Under the pieces are notes generated by a model. The model searched no databases. It saw only the letters and a program-made list of their open reading frames with translations, and was not told the DNA's origin. The position numbers were made by a program, and so were the translations under genes. Positions 22,901 through 30,707 of a DNA stretch of 54,587 bases are shown piece by piece; the stretch's first letter is position 1, and every line of letters begins with the position of its first letter. The stretch covers positions 1 to 54,587 of the IMG/VR virus record IMGVR_UViG_3300044712_000372; one strand, given 5' to 3'. The DNA comes from a virus.

Positions 22901-24671
22901 AGCCCTGTACAGATATGATGTACATGAACTCAAAAAGAGTGGGGTGAGGGGTGCTCTTGGTGATCGACCTTGGCTGACAAGAGAAGAGAATACTACTCAA
23001 CTCTTTAAATCTATTGTTGACCATCTAGAGGAAGGAGCTAGATATAACAGTATGCAGGGATTCCTCATGGATACTGCGAAACTAGCAAAAGATGAAAAGG
23101 TTAGAAGCACCATGCCAAATGCTGCTTCATGGGCTGAAAAATATGTTGCTAACATTCAAGGAAGCAACTTAGGGAACATCGGTGCTGCTGTAAACAAAGG
23201 CATTAACAATGTCATGAAGTTTACTGGTCAAGACCCACGTAAACTTACTGGGGCTATGGGTGTTCTTCAAGATGTATCTACCACAGCAATGATGGGGATG
23301 TTTAACGTTGGTTTTGCTACTGTTCAGATGCTCCAACCAGCAATGGCGTTTCCAGCTGAGGCTATGCGTATTAGAGCTGCTACTGGTCTAACTCATACAG
23401 AGCTAGCAAATGTTACAGCACAAGCCCATATTAACAGTCTCTTACTGCCTTTTAAATTCCTTCATAAGCATCTAGATCCTGATGTGCTTCATGCTTATAC
23501 TTGGGGTAAAGAGCGCGGCCTTGTAGACTTCTCAGAAGCTCAGCTTGCTCATGAACTACTGGTAAATCCTTACTGGAAGGGAGCTAAAAAGGTAGCTAAC
23601 CTATCAATTAGTCTTCCAGAAAAGATGACCAGACCTCCTGTATTCCTAGCCTATTACGACATGTTTAAGAGAGCTGGGTATGTTGGGGAAGAGGCTTTGC
23701 TGCGAGCACAAGCGGCTACTGACTACAGTATGGTGAACTACCACATGGACGAACGTCCAATGGTATATCAGCAACTAGGTCAGCCTGGAAAAGCTTTGGG
23801 TGCGCTCTCTACTTATAAGCATAATTTAGTTGAGCAGTGGGTAAATACTTGGGTAAACAAAGGAACACAACCAGAAGCAGCATCGGCTATGATTGCTACT
23901 GCGCTAATGTTCTACGGTGTTACTGGTATGCCCGGATATGACCACGCTGATCAACTATTTAAAAAGCTAACGGGTGGGAAGAGCATTAGAGAAGTTTTAC
24001 TAAGCGATCCAACTAAAGGAAATGTTTTGTTAGATGGAGCACTTTCTGCCCTAACTAATGTAGATTTTCAGACTCGTCTTTCTACTTCTCATATTTTCCC
24101 AGATCCAACAAATCCAGCAAATATTGCTCCTCACGTAGGAAACATTAGTTCTTGGATTGTTGCGGGATATGAGGCAGGAAAGAATCAAGATGAGGCCAGC
24201 CTTCGTAATCTAGCCTACACTGCTCTTCCATCATCAGCACGTAATGTGTATGAAATGGAAGGTCTTACAGATGCCAATGGTATGGTAAGAAAAGCAGACG
24301 GAAGTGTTAAGAGTAACCGGCCTTGGACAGAGTCAGAAAGAAAAGTTAGGGAGATTGGTGGATTTAGACCTCTTGACGAGAGACTAACTGAGCAAACTCT
24401 TTATGGTCGTCAGCAAAGAGTCTTTAATGATGCCAAGAAAAGAAAAGAAGCTCAAGATAGGTTTGTCACTGCTATTGGACTAGGAGATAAGTCTGGTGCT
24501 GTTAAAGCACGAGATAGGTTTCTTGAGTATGGTGGTGATCCTTCTCAGCTAGATACAATTGAGAAAGCACTAATTAAAAAGAACATGACTCCTACACAAA
24601 GAGCCATGCCTCAAGAAATAAATGATCTTTCTCAAATGTACAATGCCCAAGTACTCCAAGGACAACGATGA
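19989..24671 (+). CDS. Giant ejection protein with ADP-ribosyltransferase-like segment
   Basis: 1560 residues, the largest gene. The N-terminus (YENTHYELPDGLTPDEAKQK) is a common opening of phage polyvalent virion proteins. Around residues 410-640 is a segment with ART-PolyVal features: SPMILLHATQNAFEGKPEAR, then YGYEAPAFFTAQYGSNRKNL, and later FNIDGVFYRNTGESAKSILL. Downstream are long helical regions and a membrane-active looking stretch (TAMMGMFNVGFATVQMLQPA). It is probably packaged in the head and injected with the DNA, so an enzyme domain could act on host targets at once. The conserved Glu of ARTs cannot be assigned confidently. Confidence 0.72.
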   Translation: MAHYVYENTHYELPDGLTPDEAKQKILNHLGQQKVDSFYSNLGEKAKGVGEAAWGTLKGAVAGIQAPGAALIKGITGQLPEGQTVEKEANRLMQDQSYQPTTETGQDLLDKMGKLVNDVVMPMTGVHIPIAGGMLPGAKSALKSTGALAPHPSGIPNEPIASGQGAIASKLGEMQKPAEIPNAQEAGQKAFQNIADSQLNGWQEPIRNNAPNPEQSMPFIVQQLERQRQEAAQRALEARQTELEQQVGRQTSLDMNAAERARQQAAPIPGLEEARLREIEDSIAKTQELNTRGQQMSIVEDFGNNDPMSRMPNMRVDENGIPIRADLSIEAQQLQNPLQRNLWGDELPVKTGDGGIPLTQAIDKMPPGPERDLGISQLSGFRKSQNGALDPEVFKQGFRQVNKIISKLTDQPWVRERFPASHYMTNKDGSPMILLHATQNAFEGKPEARYEGLHAGYGYEAPAFFTAQYGSNRKNLYRNSGVPVKENTAVYPMAVKRGNYLYMDHDLGSWEPVSIVEGYGLTRFSRAIAKKMGVHPDIVEARLILEQNKFGIGMRHEKSPRETSQEFGKFLKEAFNIDGVFYRNTGESAKSILLGHAGDRPSPARSRQYAEAIDHNISFVTWNDENLVSLYGETPSQISKREPNTWMTGLGNSQAGGVNFGLADKIVDLVNKYKPTKPTPPKDSITSPRTPETIQAKESLNRKAKAIGETAYDRVTTPEEVIHKASPDVDISKLGDNSLRSGSEAVLRTNPKNPLINFIRSMGQKARNDFEVFSKQWVTGQDGVVAAVNALRKDKEALASVAEALVEGDRRQMVFTDEHFQSFGWNEKQVTLYKKIREAFDALYTLHSDVAMTQGFEPVKPRPGYVPSNFDGAFVSFVGFTDKSGRWVTTGIAQGRSTKEVRAAIAKYKEMGEKYAEAKPVEFRGLKERSADSYSKFSGFQDLIARLAQIDPEGFGKAKRISDQAVMDDVRALYRYDVHELKKSGVRGALGDRPWLTREENTTQLFKSIVDHLEEGARYNSMQGFLMDTAKLAKDEKVRSTMPNAASWAEKYVANIQGSNLGNIGAAVNKGINNVMKFTGQDPRKLTGAMGVLQDVSTTAMMGMFNVGFATVQMLQPAMAFPAEAMRIRAATGLTHTELANVTAQAHINSLLLPFKFLHKHLDPDVLHAYTWGKERGLVDFSEAQLAHELLVNPYWKGAKKVANLSISLPEKMTRPPVFLAYYDMFKRAGYVGEEALLRAQAATDYSMVNYHMDERPMVYQQLGQPGKALGALSTYKHNLVEQWVNTWVNKGTQPEAASAMIATALMFYGVTGMPGYDHADQLFKKLTGGKSIREVLLSDPTKGNVLLDGALSALTNVDFQTRLSTSHIFPDPTNPANIAPHVGNISSWIVAGYEAGKNQDEASLRNLAYTALPSSARNVYEMEGLTDANGMVRKADGSVKSNRPWTESERKVREIGGFRPLDERLTEQTLYGRQQRVFNDAKKRKEAQDRFVTAIGLGDKSGAVKARDRFLEYGGDPSQLDTIEKALIKKNMTPTQRAMPQEINDLSQMYNAQVLQGQR

Positions 24672-25186
24672 TAACTTTAGAGCAACTTTCTAAGGTTTAT
24701 AGGGAAGCCACTATACTCAGGTTGGGGGAGTGGCTCCCTCTTTTAAACCAAACAATGCTAAGATATGAGATAAACACTCCCATACGGATTCAAATGTTCC
24801 TAGCTCAAGTTGGTCATGAATCGGGACAATTGCGTTACGTGGAAGAGTTAGCGTCAGGCAAAGCCTATGAAGGACGAGTTGACCTTGGGAATGTCTCACC
24901 CGGGGATGGGGTAAAATATAAAGGCCGGGGACTGATTCAGATAACCGGACGCAATAACTACGCACTTGTTTCACTAGCTCTGGATCAAGATTTCTTGGAT
25001 AATCCAGAACTACTGTCCACAGAGCAGTATGCTGCGTTGTCGGCAGGATGGTTCTGGTCAAATAACAATTTAAATACATATTGTGACAAGGATGATTTTA
25101 GAGGGTTGACTAAACGTATTAATGGTGGGTATAACGGTTGGGAAGACCGTTTAAAACTCTACAATAGAGCAAAAGAGGTTATATAA
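24668..25186 (+). CDS. Endolysin, GH19 chitinase-like lysozyme
   Basis: 172 residues of the glycoside hydrolase 19 family that cleaves peptidoglycan in phages. The catalytic Glu lies in FLAQVGHESGQLRYVEE (about residues 42-58), followed by VKYKGRGLIQITGRNNYALV and AALSAGWFWSNNNLN, the family core. RINGGYNGWEDRLKLYNRA closes the domain. No signal peptide, so release needs the holin at 4804. Its ATG overlaps the stop of the giant virion protein, which fits late expression. Confidence 0.88.
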   Translation: MITLEQLSKVYREATILRLGEWLPLLNQTMLRYEINTPIRIQMFLAQVGHESGQLRYVEELASGKAYEGRVDLGNVSPGDGVKYKGRGLIQITGRNNYALVSLALDQDFLDNPELLSTEQYAALSAGWFWSNNNLNTYCDKDDFRGLTKRINGGYNGWEDRLKLYNRAKEVI

Positions 25187-25194
25187 GGGGCTAT

Positions 25195-26316
25195 ATGCGT
25201 ATTACTAATGGGTTTTTAGGCAACGTCAGTAGCCTAACTGAAATGTATGCAAAGTACCCACCAGAACAATATGCTGGTGGGGAGGTTAACCTGTGGTTTG
25301 GAGATTCAGTAACACGATATACTTCTACAGGAAGTGAGTGGCGTGTTATTAAGATTTACGCTCCTAACTACAGTGACAGTTTGGATAAGATGGTGATGAA
25401 CGCACCAGTACTAGCTGCTATTGATAGAGGTAGCCGGGGCGATGCTCTTATTTGGTGGCCTTTACGTGAGAACGTAACTACACTATCAAGTACACCAACA
25501 ATTACAGATTACTCTGGACAACTGTCCGGGGCTCTATCTGGTGGTACACGTAGATGGGGTAACTGGCCAGGACTTATGTTTGATGGTGCAGCTACTAAAG
25601 TTACCATGAACAGTGGTGCTTTAGGAGGTTTCACACAAGCAGCTATGCGCTGTGCTGATTTTTCTACTCTTCAAAAGGGAGTGGATCAAATCACTATTTG
25701 GGCTGTGATTAGCCATCCTACAACTGTTACTGGAGGTACAGATAGAACAATCTTATCTTGGGGATCTACACAAGACACCAAAGGTGGATGGGCTGTTGGT
25801 TTAGGTGGATCTCGGGAACGCTTTTACACAACCATTTGTCCAAAGAACTCTGGTTCTCTTGTTGTATCTGCCTGTAGAACTGAACTAGCTGGAGATAAGA
25901 TTTCTGGATCAACAGTATCGCCAACTCCAAACTATCTAAACAGTTTAACTGCGGTGGCTTTTGAGTTTATGCTACAAGATACTGGATATCTAATTTGTAA
26001 TGCTTTCCTAACTCCACTGAACTCTGACTTTGGTGTGGGTCTGCGCATGCAAAGCTTTAACTCTCTTGCGCTTGTTCCTGCCGGTTCTGGTGGTACTACA
26101 GCATCTACTTATGATGTAACTACTCCCTTTACTATCGGGGCTAGAAGCACTACAAACAGTAGCACTTTTACTGAGTACTTTGGAACTGATATGACAATTG
26201 CTAACCTTGGCATTATGCGACATGCTTGGGACCAATCTATTGGAGCACGAATTGTTCGTAATTTACGTGAGCGTCCTAGAGAGTTTCCTCTAGCTGCCTC
26301 ATTGCTAGGAGCTTAA
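25195..26316 (+). CDS. LamG-like virion or tail protein (373 aa)
   Basis: An N-terminal domain (MYAKYPPEQYAGGEVNLWFG) precedes a beta-jellyroll region (DYSGQLSGALSGGTRRWGNW; PGLMFDGAATKVTMNSG; DTKGGWAVGLGGSRERFYTT; FEFMLQDTGYLICNAFL) that resembles concanavalin A/LamG carbohydrate-binding folds. It ends TIANLGIMRHAWDQSIGARI, also usual for that fold. It directly precedes the PhoD-like gene with a one-base gap, so the two probably act together on the cell surface. Function inferred. Confidence 0.55.
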   Translation: MRITNGFLGNVSSLTEMYAKYPPEQYAGGEVNLWFGDSVTRYTSTGSEWRVIKIYAPNYSDSLDKMVMNAPVLAAIDRGSRGDALIWWPLRENVTTLSSTPTITDYSGQLSGALSGGTRRWGNWPGLMFDGAATKVTMNSGALGGFTQAAMRCADFSTLQKGVDQITIWAVISHPTTVTGGTDRTILSWGSTQDTKGGWAVGLGGSRERFYTTICPKNSGSLVVSACRTELAGDKISGSTVSPTPNYLNSLTAVAFEFMLQDTGYLICNAFLTPLNSDFGVGLRMQSFNSLALVPAGSGGTTASTYDVTTPFTIGARSTTNSSTFTEYFGTDMTIANLGIMRHAWDQSIGARIVRNLRERPREFPLAASLLGA

Positions 26317-26317
26317 T

Positions 26318-27796
26318 ATGGCGTGGAATTTTACAGTAACATCATGTATGGATGATCTTGGAAGAGTTAATCCATCTTACATGTTAAAGAGTAATCCAAA
26401 ATTTGTGGTTCTTTCAGGAGACTTTATTTACTCAAACATGGGTACATCTAGAGTAATGAAAGGTGTTACCTGGGACCCAGATATTTTCTGGGTTGGCGGT
26501 GGTGCCCCTGTTAACGCACGAACTTACCAGCGTCTGGTAGATCGTTACGAGCTTTGGAATGGTATTAACGGATGCCCAGAATGGTCTAAGTTCTGGACAA
26601 CTGTAAGAGCCAATAATATTCCAGTGTATGCTCAAGCAGACGACCACGACTTCCTTGGTGATAACTGGGATTTTTCTCTTACTTCCGCAGTAGGTTCTTT
26701 CCCAGGTGCTGGTAGTTTTGGACAGGTTGTTGATCCCACAACTACATCAGATGTTTTAAATATCTGGAGAATTAGAAACCAGGGCTGGCAATGGTTTAAG
26801 ACAACTTATCTATCTAACCCACCATCAAAAACAGGAAACAAAGATATTCCTGCTAACATGGTAGCTGTGAGTGGGGTGTCTGGTGAAGATTTTCCCATTG
26901 ACTACTTTTATAAAGACTTTGGTGCTAATGGTGAGGCCGGAGGCACTGCTGTCAGAGTAATCTTTACAGACAGTCTTTCTTACAAGTCAATTAAAACTGA
27001 CCCAGAAACTTCTGCTAAAACTTTCCTAGGTGCTACACAAACAGCATGGATGCAAAGCCTTATGCTAGATGCCAAGACTAAGGGATTTGGCATGGTCATC
27101 CTTGTTAGTACTAAAGATATTTTTGGTAATGACAACCTAGATGGCATGGGTAACTATACTTACTGGCGGGATAATAGTCTACTGACTTTCATTGAAAACA
27201 ATAACATTCCTTGCTGTGTTGTTTCTGGTGATAAGCATTTAGCACATACTTCTATTGCGCGGAAAGCAAATGGAGATATCACTGATTTAGTTGTACATTG
27301 TTCTTCACCATTTGGTAGTCGCCATAGTGATTTAGCACAACACAAACAACTTGTTTGGGCTGCTAACCGAGCTGACATGCCTGTGTATGAAACAGTGACT
27401 ATTGATGGCATCAACAAGACTGTAACTCTGTCTACAATGGATGGATATGACAACACTCTTCTGTGTCAGGATGTTATTCCTTGGGGAAGCAGACTGCCTA
27501 CTAGCAGCTTTAGAAAGAGTCTTGTACCACCTCCTGCCCGGCTTGGATACATTCGTACAGCTATTAGTGTACCAGCATCTACAGTGGCTTGGCAGAATAC
27601 AACAGGACGTGCTATTACAGTAACCACTGTTGGTGGTACGGTGTCAGACATCTCTGTTTCGCAAGACGGAACTACTTTCGATAGTTTAGGAGTTCAACGA
27701 CAAGTTATACTCCAAAACGGAGATAGTATGAAAGTGACCTATACGGTTGCACCAACAATGTTCTGGTGTCCAATTCTTGATGCATGGGAGAAATAA
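26318..27796 (+). CDS. PhoD-like phosphodiesterase/phosphatase in the virion operon
   Basis: 492 residues. Metallophosphatase motifs are present in order: FVVLSGDFIYSN (about 29-40), VYAQADDHDFLGDNW (about 104-118), FTDSLSYKSIKTDPE, GATQTAWMQSLMLDAK and CCVVSGDKHLAHTS (about 297-310). This matches PhoD-type alkaline phosphodiesterases, which cleave phosphodiesters in teichoic acids or phospholipids. The C-terminal 100 residues form a beta-sandwich-like domain. Coming last in the late structural operon with no signal peptide, it is probably a tail-associated enzyme acting on a phosphate-containing host polymer or extracellular DNA; that role is inferred. Confidence 0.75.
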   Translation: MAWNFTVTSCMDDLGRVNPSYMLKSNPKFVVLSGDFIYSNMGTSRVMKGVTWDPDIFWVGGGAPVNARTYQRLVDRYELWNGINGCPEWSKFWTTVRANNIPVYAQADDHDFLGDNWDFSLTSAVGSFPGAGSFGQVVDPTTTSDVLNIWRIRNQGWQWFKTTYLSNPPSKTGNKDIPANMVAVSGVSGEDFPIDYFYKDFGANGEAGGTAVRVIFTDSLSYKSIKTDPETSAKTFLGATQTAWMQSLMLDAKTKGFGMVILVSTKDIFGNDNLDGMGNYTYWRDNSLLTFIENNNIPCCVVSGDKHLAHTSIARKANGDITDLVVHCSSPFGSRHSDLAQHKQLVWAANRADMPVYETVTIDGINKTVTLSTMDGYDNTLLCQDVIPWGSRLPTSSFRKSLVPPPARLGYIRTAISVPASTVAWQNTTGRAITVTTVGGTVSDISVSQDGTTFDSLGVQRQVILQNGDSMKVTYTVAPTMFWCPILDAWEK

Positions 27797-27838
27797 ATGG
27801 GATGTGGTAAACGTAAGGGTGGAAAACCCAAGAAATAA
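27797..27838 (+). CDS. Possible 13-aa basic peptide
   Basis: The ATG immediately follows the PhoD-like stop, with GGGAG spaced 6 bases upstream. It encodes MGCGKRKGGKPKK and ends inside the A run of the terminator stem. Tiny Gly/Lys peptides at the end of phage operons have been annotated elsewhere, but chance cannot be excluded at this length. Confidence 0.35.
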   Translation: MGCGKRKGGKPKK

Positions 27839-27863
27839 AAAAGGGGCCGAAAGGCCCCTTTTT
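27837..27863. terminator. Bidirectional terminator between convergent arms
   Basis: An A run, GGGGCC-GAAA-GGCCCC and a T run form a perfect stem that reads as an intrinsic terminator on both strands. It separates the rightward structural operon from the end of the leftward operon. Confidence 0.9.
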
Positions 27864-27870
27864 CTTTGTC

Positions 27871-28047
27871 TTAAATTTCATCAATCCATTTAACATTTGT
27901 AGAGTTGATAAAAGATTTTCGACCATCTTTTCGTTCAACTACAATCCACTCTTTGTGATCGTATTTTACAACTTCGATCTTTTTATAACTTCCATTTGTA
28001 AAAGCAAACAAAAGAGTTCTTTCACCATCTAAATTTTTAGTTGTCAT
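27871..28047 (-). CDS. Small hypothetical protein (58 aa), end of the leftward operon
   Basis: A complete 58-residue frame, beta-rich and charged (ERTLLFAFTNGSYKKIEVVK, YDHKEWIVVERKDGRKSFIN). Its ATG overlaps the stop of the HslV-like gene (ATGA), so it is very likely translated. The last gene before the terminator. The composition resembles a small single-domain beta protein; it might be a partner of the HslV-like peptidase, but only location suggests this. Confidence 0.6.
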   Translation of the reverse strand: MTTKNLDGERTLLFAFTNGSYKKIEVVKYDHKEWIVVERKDGRKSFINSTNVKWIDEI

Positions 28048-28487
28048 AGTTTGTATTCCTTAAATCCCATGCCGGTAAAGGCATCATGTTTACTAGCCAC
28101 TTTAACCGCCTCTAAAGGCGTTTTACCAGCTTCTAAGGCACCTAAAGCAAAAGCACCACCACTACCCATAGCATAATACTTTTGATTTACTGGATGCCAA
28201 TCTATGAGGTTTTCTGAAAAGAAAAGTCCTCGTTTAGAAAGCATGAGCATATTCCCATTTCTAAAAACAGGTGGTTTAGTTGTTGGATTTGATAACCACC
28301 TATTCATATTTCCGAGTTCTGCTGCTGTACCACAATAACCAATGAGTACCCTATCTACACCAAAGAGTTCTTTAGCAATAGTACCACCTACTTCAGTAAT
28401 TTTGGAACCACCTTTGAGTTTGATGGTTCCAGTGGTAAACTGCAAATCACACGCAATGGTGTCTTTATTTGCTGCAATAGTTGTCAA
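28044..28487 (-). CDS. HslV / proteasome-beta-like peptidase
   Basis: 147 residues of the Ntn-hydrolase proteasome fold. After removal of Met the chain begins TTIAANKDTIACDLQ, giving an N-terminal catalytic Thr as in HslV. The Asp in ACDLQ corresponds to HslV Asp17, and Lys in LKGGSKI to Lys33. KYYAMGSGGAFALGALEAG matches the HslV helix motif GSGG-AL. It is about 25-30 residues shorter than bacterial HslV (normally about 175). No HslU-type unfoldase is encoded here, so it may use host HslU, act alone, or compete with the host enzyme. Confidence 0.75.
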   Translation of the reverse strand: MTTIAANKDTIACDLQFTTGTIKLKGGSKITEVGGTIAKELFGVDRVLIGYCGTAAELGNMNRWLSNPTTKPPVFRNGNMLMLSKRGLFFSENLIDWHPVNQKYYAMGSGGAFALGALEAGKTPLEAVKVASKHDAFTGMGFKEYKL

Positions 28488-28517
28488 TCATCTTTCCTTA
28501 GAAACGGCATTCCGTCT

Positions 28518-30161
28518 TCAAACGCCGCACGAGCCTCCGTGACCGGAGATGTCACAGATGTCATTTTCTTCAAAGACGACCCCTTTATGGGAAAGGGCTT
28601 CTGAGTAACTAACTTCGGTGAGGGGTTGACCTCCTCTACTTCCATCTGGATAACACGTAAATCCTCGCAGGCGTGGTGCGTAAAAGGCCAACGTTTTCGC
28701 AAAGTTTTCTGTATCTCCGCTATCATTCCCCTTCGATCCGAATTTAGGAAGGTTGATAGTAGAGCTGATTGACATGTCAACGTAATCTTGAATGTCTGCT
28801 TGGAATTTGATTCTTCGTTCATAGTCATGACTTAGTTTATAGGCTGTATCAATGTTATCTGGATTTAGTCCATATTCCCGAATGAGCTGGTCTGCTGTAC
28901 TGTCCACGACGTACTCGTATTTCCATTTTGTACCATCCGTGAGATATCGTCTTTTGTAAGCGACGGCGAACAGAGGCTCGATACCGGTAGTCGTCCCAGC
29001 AAGAATACCGATCGTTCCAGTAGGAGCAATCGCTCGATAGGCGACTGGTCTAGAAATGAAGAATCTGTCACAATGCTCATCGGCACTTCGTTTGCTTTCA
29101 TCCCTATATACCTTTAACCATTCGTGAAGTTCTGGTGTGACTTCATATTGTTGTCCTCGCTTGAGGAGCCATTCGTGGATGCCCATGAGGCCAAGTCCAA
29201 GCCGTCGGTTTTTCTCTCTAACCTTATAGACTTTTTCATAGGGTAGGTCGGCCCGGAGAGTTCCACAAACAAGGAACTTGCTAGCGAGTTGTACGACTGA
29301 CTTGAATTCTTCCAGACTTGCAATATTGCCAAGATTGATACTTCCAAGATTGCATACGTCAGAATCATCCTCGCTCGTAACTTCAGTGCAGGCATTGCGA
29401 AGAGTTTCATTTTGTTTAGATCCAAAGTTGAAAGAGAACCCAGGTTCTCCAGTGCTCATGGCTTGCAGCACATTCGCGCGGAACGTCGAGTTATTCTCTA
29501 GTCCGCCTTCCATAGCAGCGTCATCATAGTTGACGCTAATGTTAGTCATGTCAAGCGGCGCTGGCGAGTTAAAATCTTTCGCCTTGGATTCTCGAACCTC
29601 TTGGCTCCAGTTTTTTGCTCTGAGGAAGTCAGGAATATCTTCATGTTGCCAGTTGAGAGACGCATAGATTGCCGAGCGGCGAGATCCACCTTGCATAACA
29701 TTTCGGCCAATTTCGTTGATTGCGTACATGAGAGGGATTGGCCCCGAAGCAACGCCTCCAGTTCTCGACAAAGGCTTTCCAGCCGGGCGAAGTCTAGAGT
29801 AGTCAACCCCAATACCTCCACCAGTCATTAGACAAGACATAGCTCTCCATGTTACAGCACTCCATTCTTCTCTGGTGTCTTCTTCGGCTCGTAGCAAATA
29901 ACAATTGTTATAGGCTTTGTAGGGTCTTCCAGCATAATAAAGGTATCTTCCTCCAGGTAGGAAACGCATTTCTTTAATGTGCTGAGCCAAGTCTCTCCTG
30001 TCACTGTCTGACATAAGCGCAGGTAAGGTGCCCCATCTAGAGCCACAGACATCCTCAACAAGGCGGTCTGCGAGGGCGTCCCAGGAGTCGTTTGGTCCTT
30101 GTGCATATTTGTTCCTAAAAGTGTTTGCTGCAAAGCTGTTTTTAAATCTGTTTACTTGCAT
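28518..30161 (-). CDS. nrdJ: Ribonucleotide reductase, class II (adenosylcobalamin-dependent)
   Basis: 547 residues, making deoxyribonucleotides from ribonucleotides without an NrdB-type subunit. The first active-site Cys lies in YNNCYLLRAEED (about residue 87), TGGGIGVDYSRLRP follows, the N-C-E catalytic triad is in RNACTEV, and the second motif SDVCNLGSINLG is typical of NrdJ. The C-terminal tail CDISGHGGSCGV supplies the reductant thiols. It requires B12 from the host cell. Located after MazG-like and ThyX genes with overlapping stops and starts, it is the main enzyme of the phage dNTP operon. It is shorter than many NrdJ proteins but motif-complete. Confidence 0.88.
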   Translation of the reverse strand: MQVNRFKNSFAANTFRNKYAQGPNDSWDALADRLVEDVCGSRWGTLPALMSDSDRRDLAQHIKEMRFLPGGRYLYYAGRPYKAYNNCYLLRAEEDTREEWSAVTWRAMSCLMTGGGIGVDYSRLRPAGKPLSRTGGVASGPIPLMYAINEIGRNVMQGGSRRSAIYASLNWQHEDIPDFLRAKNWSQEVRESKAKDFNSPAPLDMTNISVNYDDAAMEGGLENNSTFRANVLQAMSTGEPGFSFNFGSKQNETLRNACTEVTSEDDSDVCNLGSINLGNIASLEEFKSVVQLASKFLVCGTLRADLPYEKVYKVREKNRRLGLGLMGIHEWLLKRGQQYEVTPELHEWLKVYRDESKRSADEHCDRFFISRPVAYRAIAPTGTIGILAGTTTGIEPLFAVAYKRRYLTDGTKWKYEYVVDSTADQLIREYGLNPDNIDTAYKLSHDYERRIKFQADIQDYVDMSISSTINLPKFGSKGNDSGDTENFAKTLAFYAPRLRGFTCYPDGSRGGQPLTEVSYSEALSHKGVVFEENDICDISGHGGSCGV

Positions 30162-30514
30162 TAACGAGTATCACCCTGTCCAATAATAGCATTCCGTCGT
30201 TGACGGTCTGCAAGTTTTTCAATGTTACTTTTCATTACTTCTTCCAAGGTCCATCCATTATCGTTACAGATAGCAGCAATGTTCCAAAGTACGTCTCCCA
30301 ATTCATAATGCAGCTTAGAAGCAGCTTGGTCAGGAGTAAAATCACCCCGAATAAGCCTATTAAACACACCAGCCACTTCACCGGCTTCTGAAAGTAATCC
30401 CAATACAGCAGCCTCAGCATTGTAAGTAGGAAGACGAAATCTCTTAACAGCTTCTTGATAATTATTCTGATTTATTGATTCTGCGACGGTCTGCCCCGAT
30501 TCGTTCACAAGCAT
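30161..30514 (-). CDS. MazG-like nucleotide pyrophosphohydrolase
   Basis: 117 residues, all-alpha NTP-PPase. The metal-binding pattern is LGLLSEAGEVAGVF (ExxE type) and HYELGDVLWNIAAIC (ExxD), preceded by YNAEAAV and followed by a Lys/Arg-rich end. MazG-type enzymes hydrolyse non-canonical or regulatory nucleotides such as (p)ppGpp-linked pools. The start at 30514 follows AAGGA; the stop overlaps the RNR start (TAATG). Confidence 0.8.
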   Translation of the reverse strand: MLVNESGQTVAESINQNNYQEAVKRFRLPTYNAEAAVLGLLSEAGEVAGVFNRLIRGDFTPDQAASKLHYELGDVLWNIAAICNDNGWTLEEVMKSNIEKLADRQRRNAIIGQGDTR

Positions 30515-30707
30515 TAGCAAATTCCTTTAAAGATTCAATTGTAAAATGAAAGTCTCGGTGTAGTTGTGCCAAACACCAATCAATTTCTTTCTCATGTAAG
30601 CTACCCCCATGTTCTTTCATGAGCTGTAAGTCAGCTTGCATATCAGCAATGAGGTGAGAAGCTAAGTCAGTTAAGTGTTCTGGAGTCATTCCATTAAAGC
30701 TTTCCAC
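30462..30707 (-). CDS. Hypothetical helical protein (81 aa)
   Basis: Small acidic helical protein (LTDLASHLIADMQADLQLMK; EIDWCLAQLHRDFHFTIESL) whose end overlaps the MazG-like gene and whose start overlaps ThyX. It resembles many small dNTP-operon proteins of unknown role. No motif recognised. Confidence 0.5.
   Translation of the reverse strand: MESFNGMTPEHLTDLASHLIADMQADLQLMKEHGGSLHEKEIDWCLAQLHRDFHFTIESLKEFANACERIGADRRRINKSE

Noticed and set aside
28487-28520. B12 riboswitch before the class II RNR
   Set aside because: Genes overlap or nearly overlap throughout this operon, leaving no space for a riboswitch upstream of the RNR.
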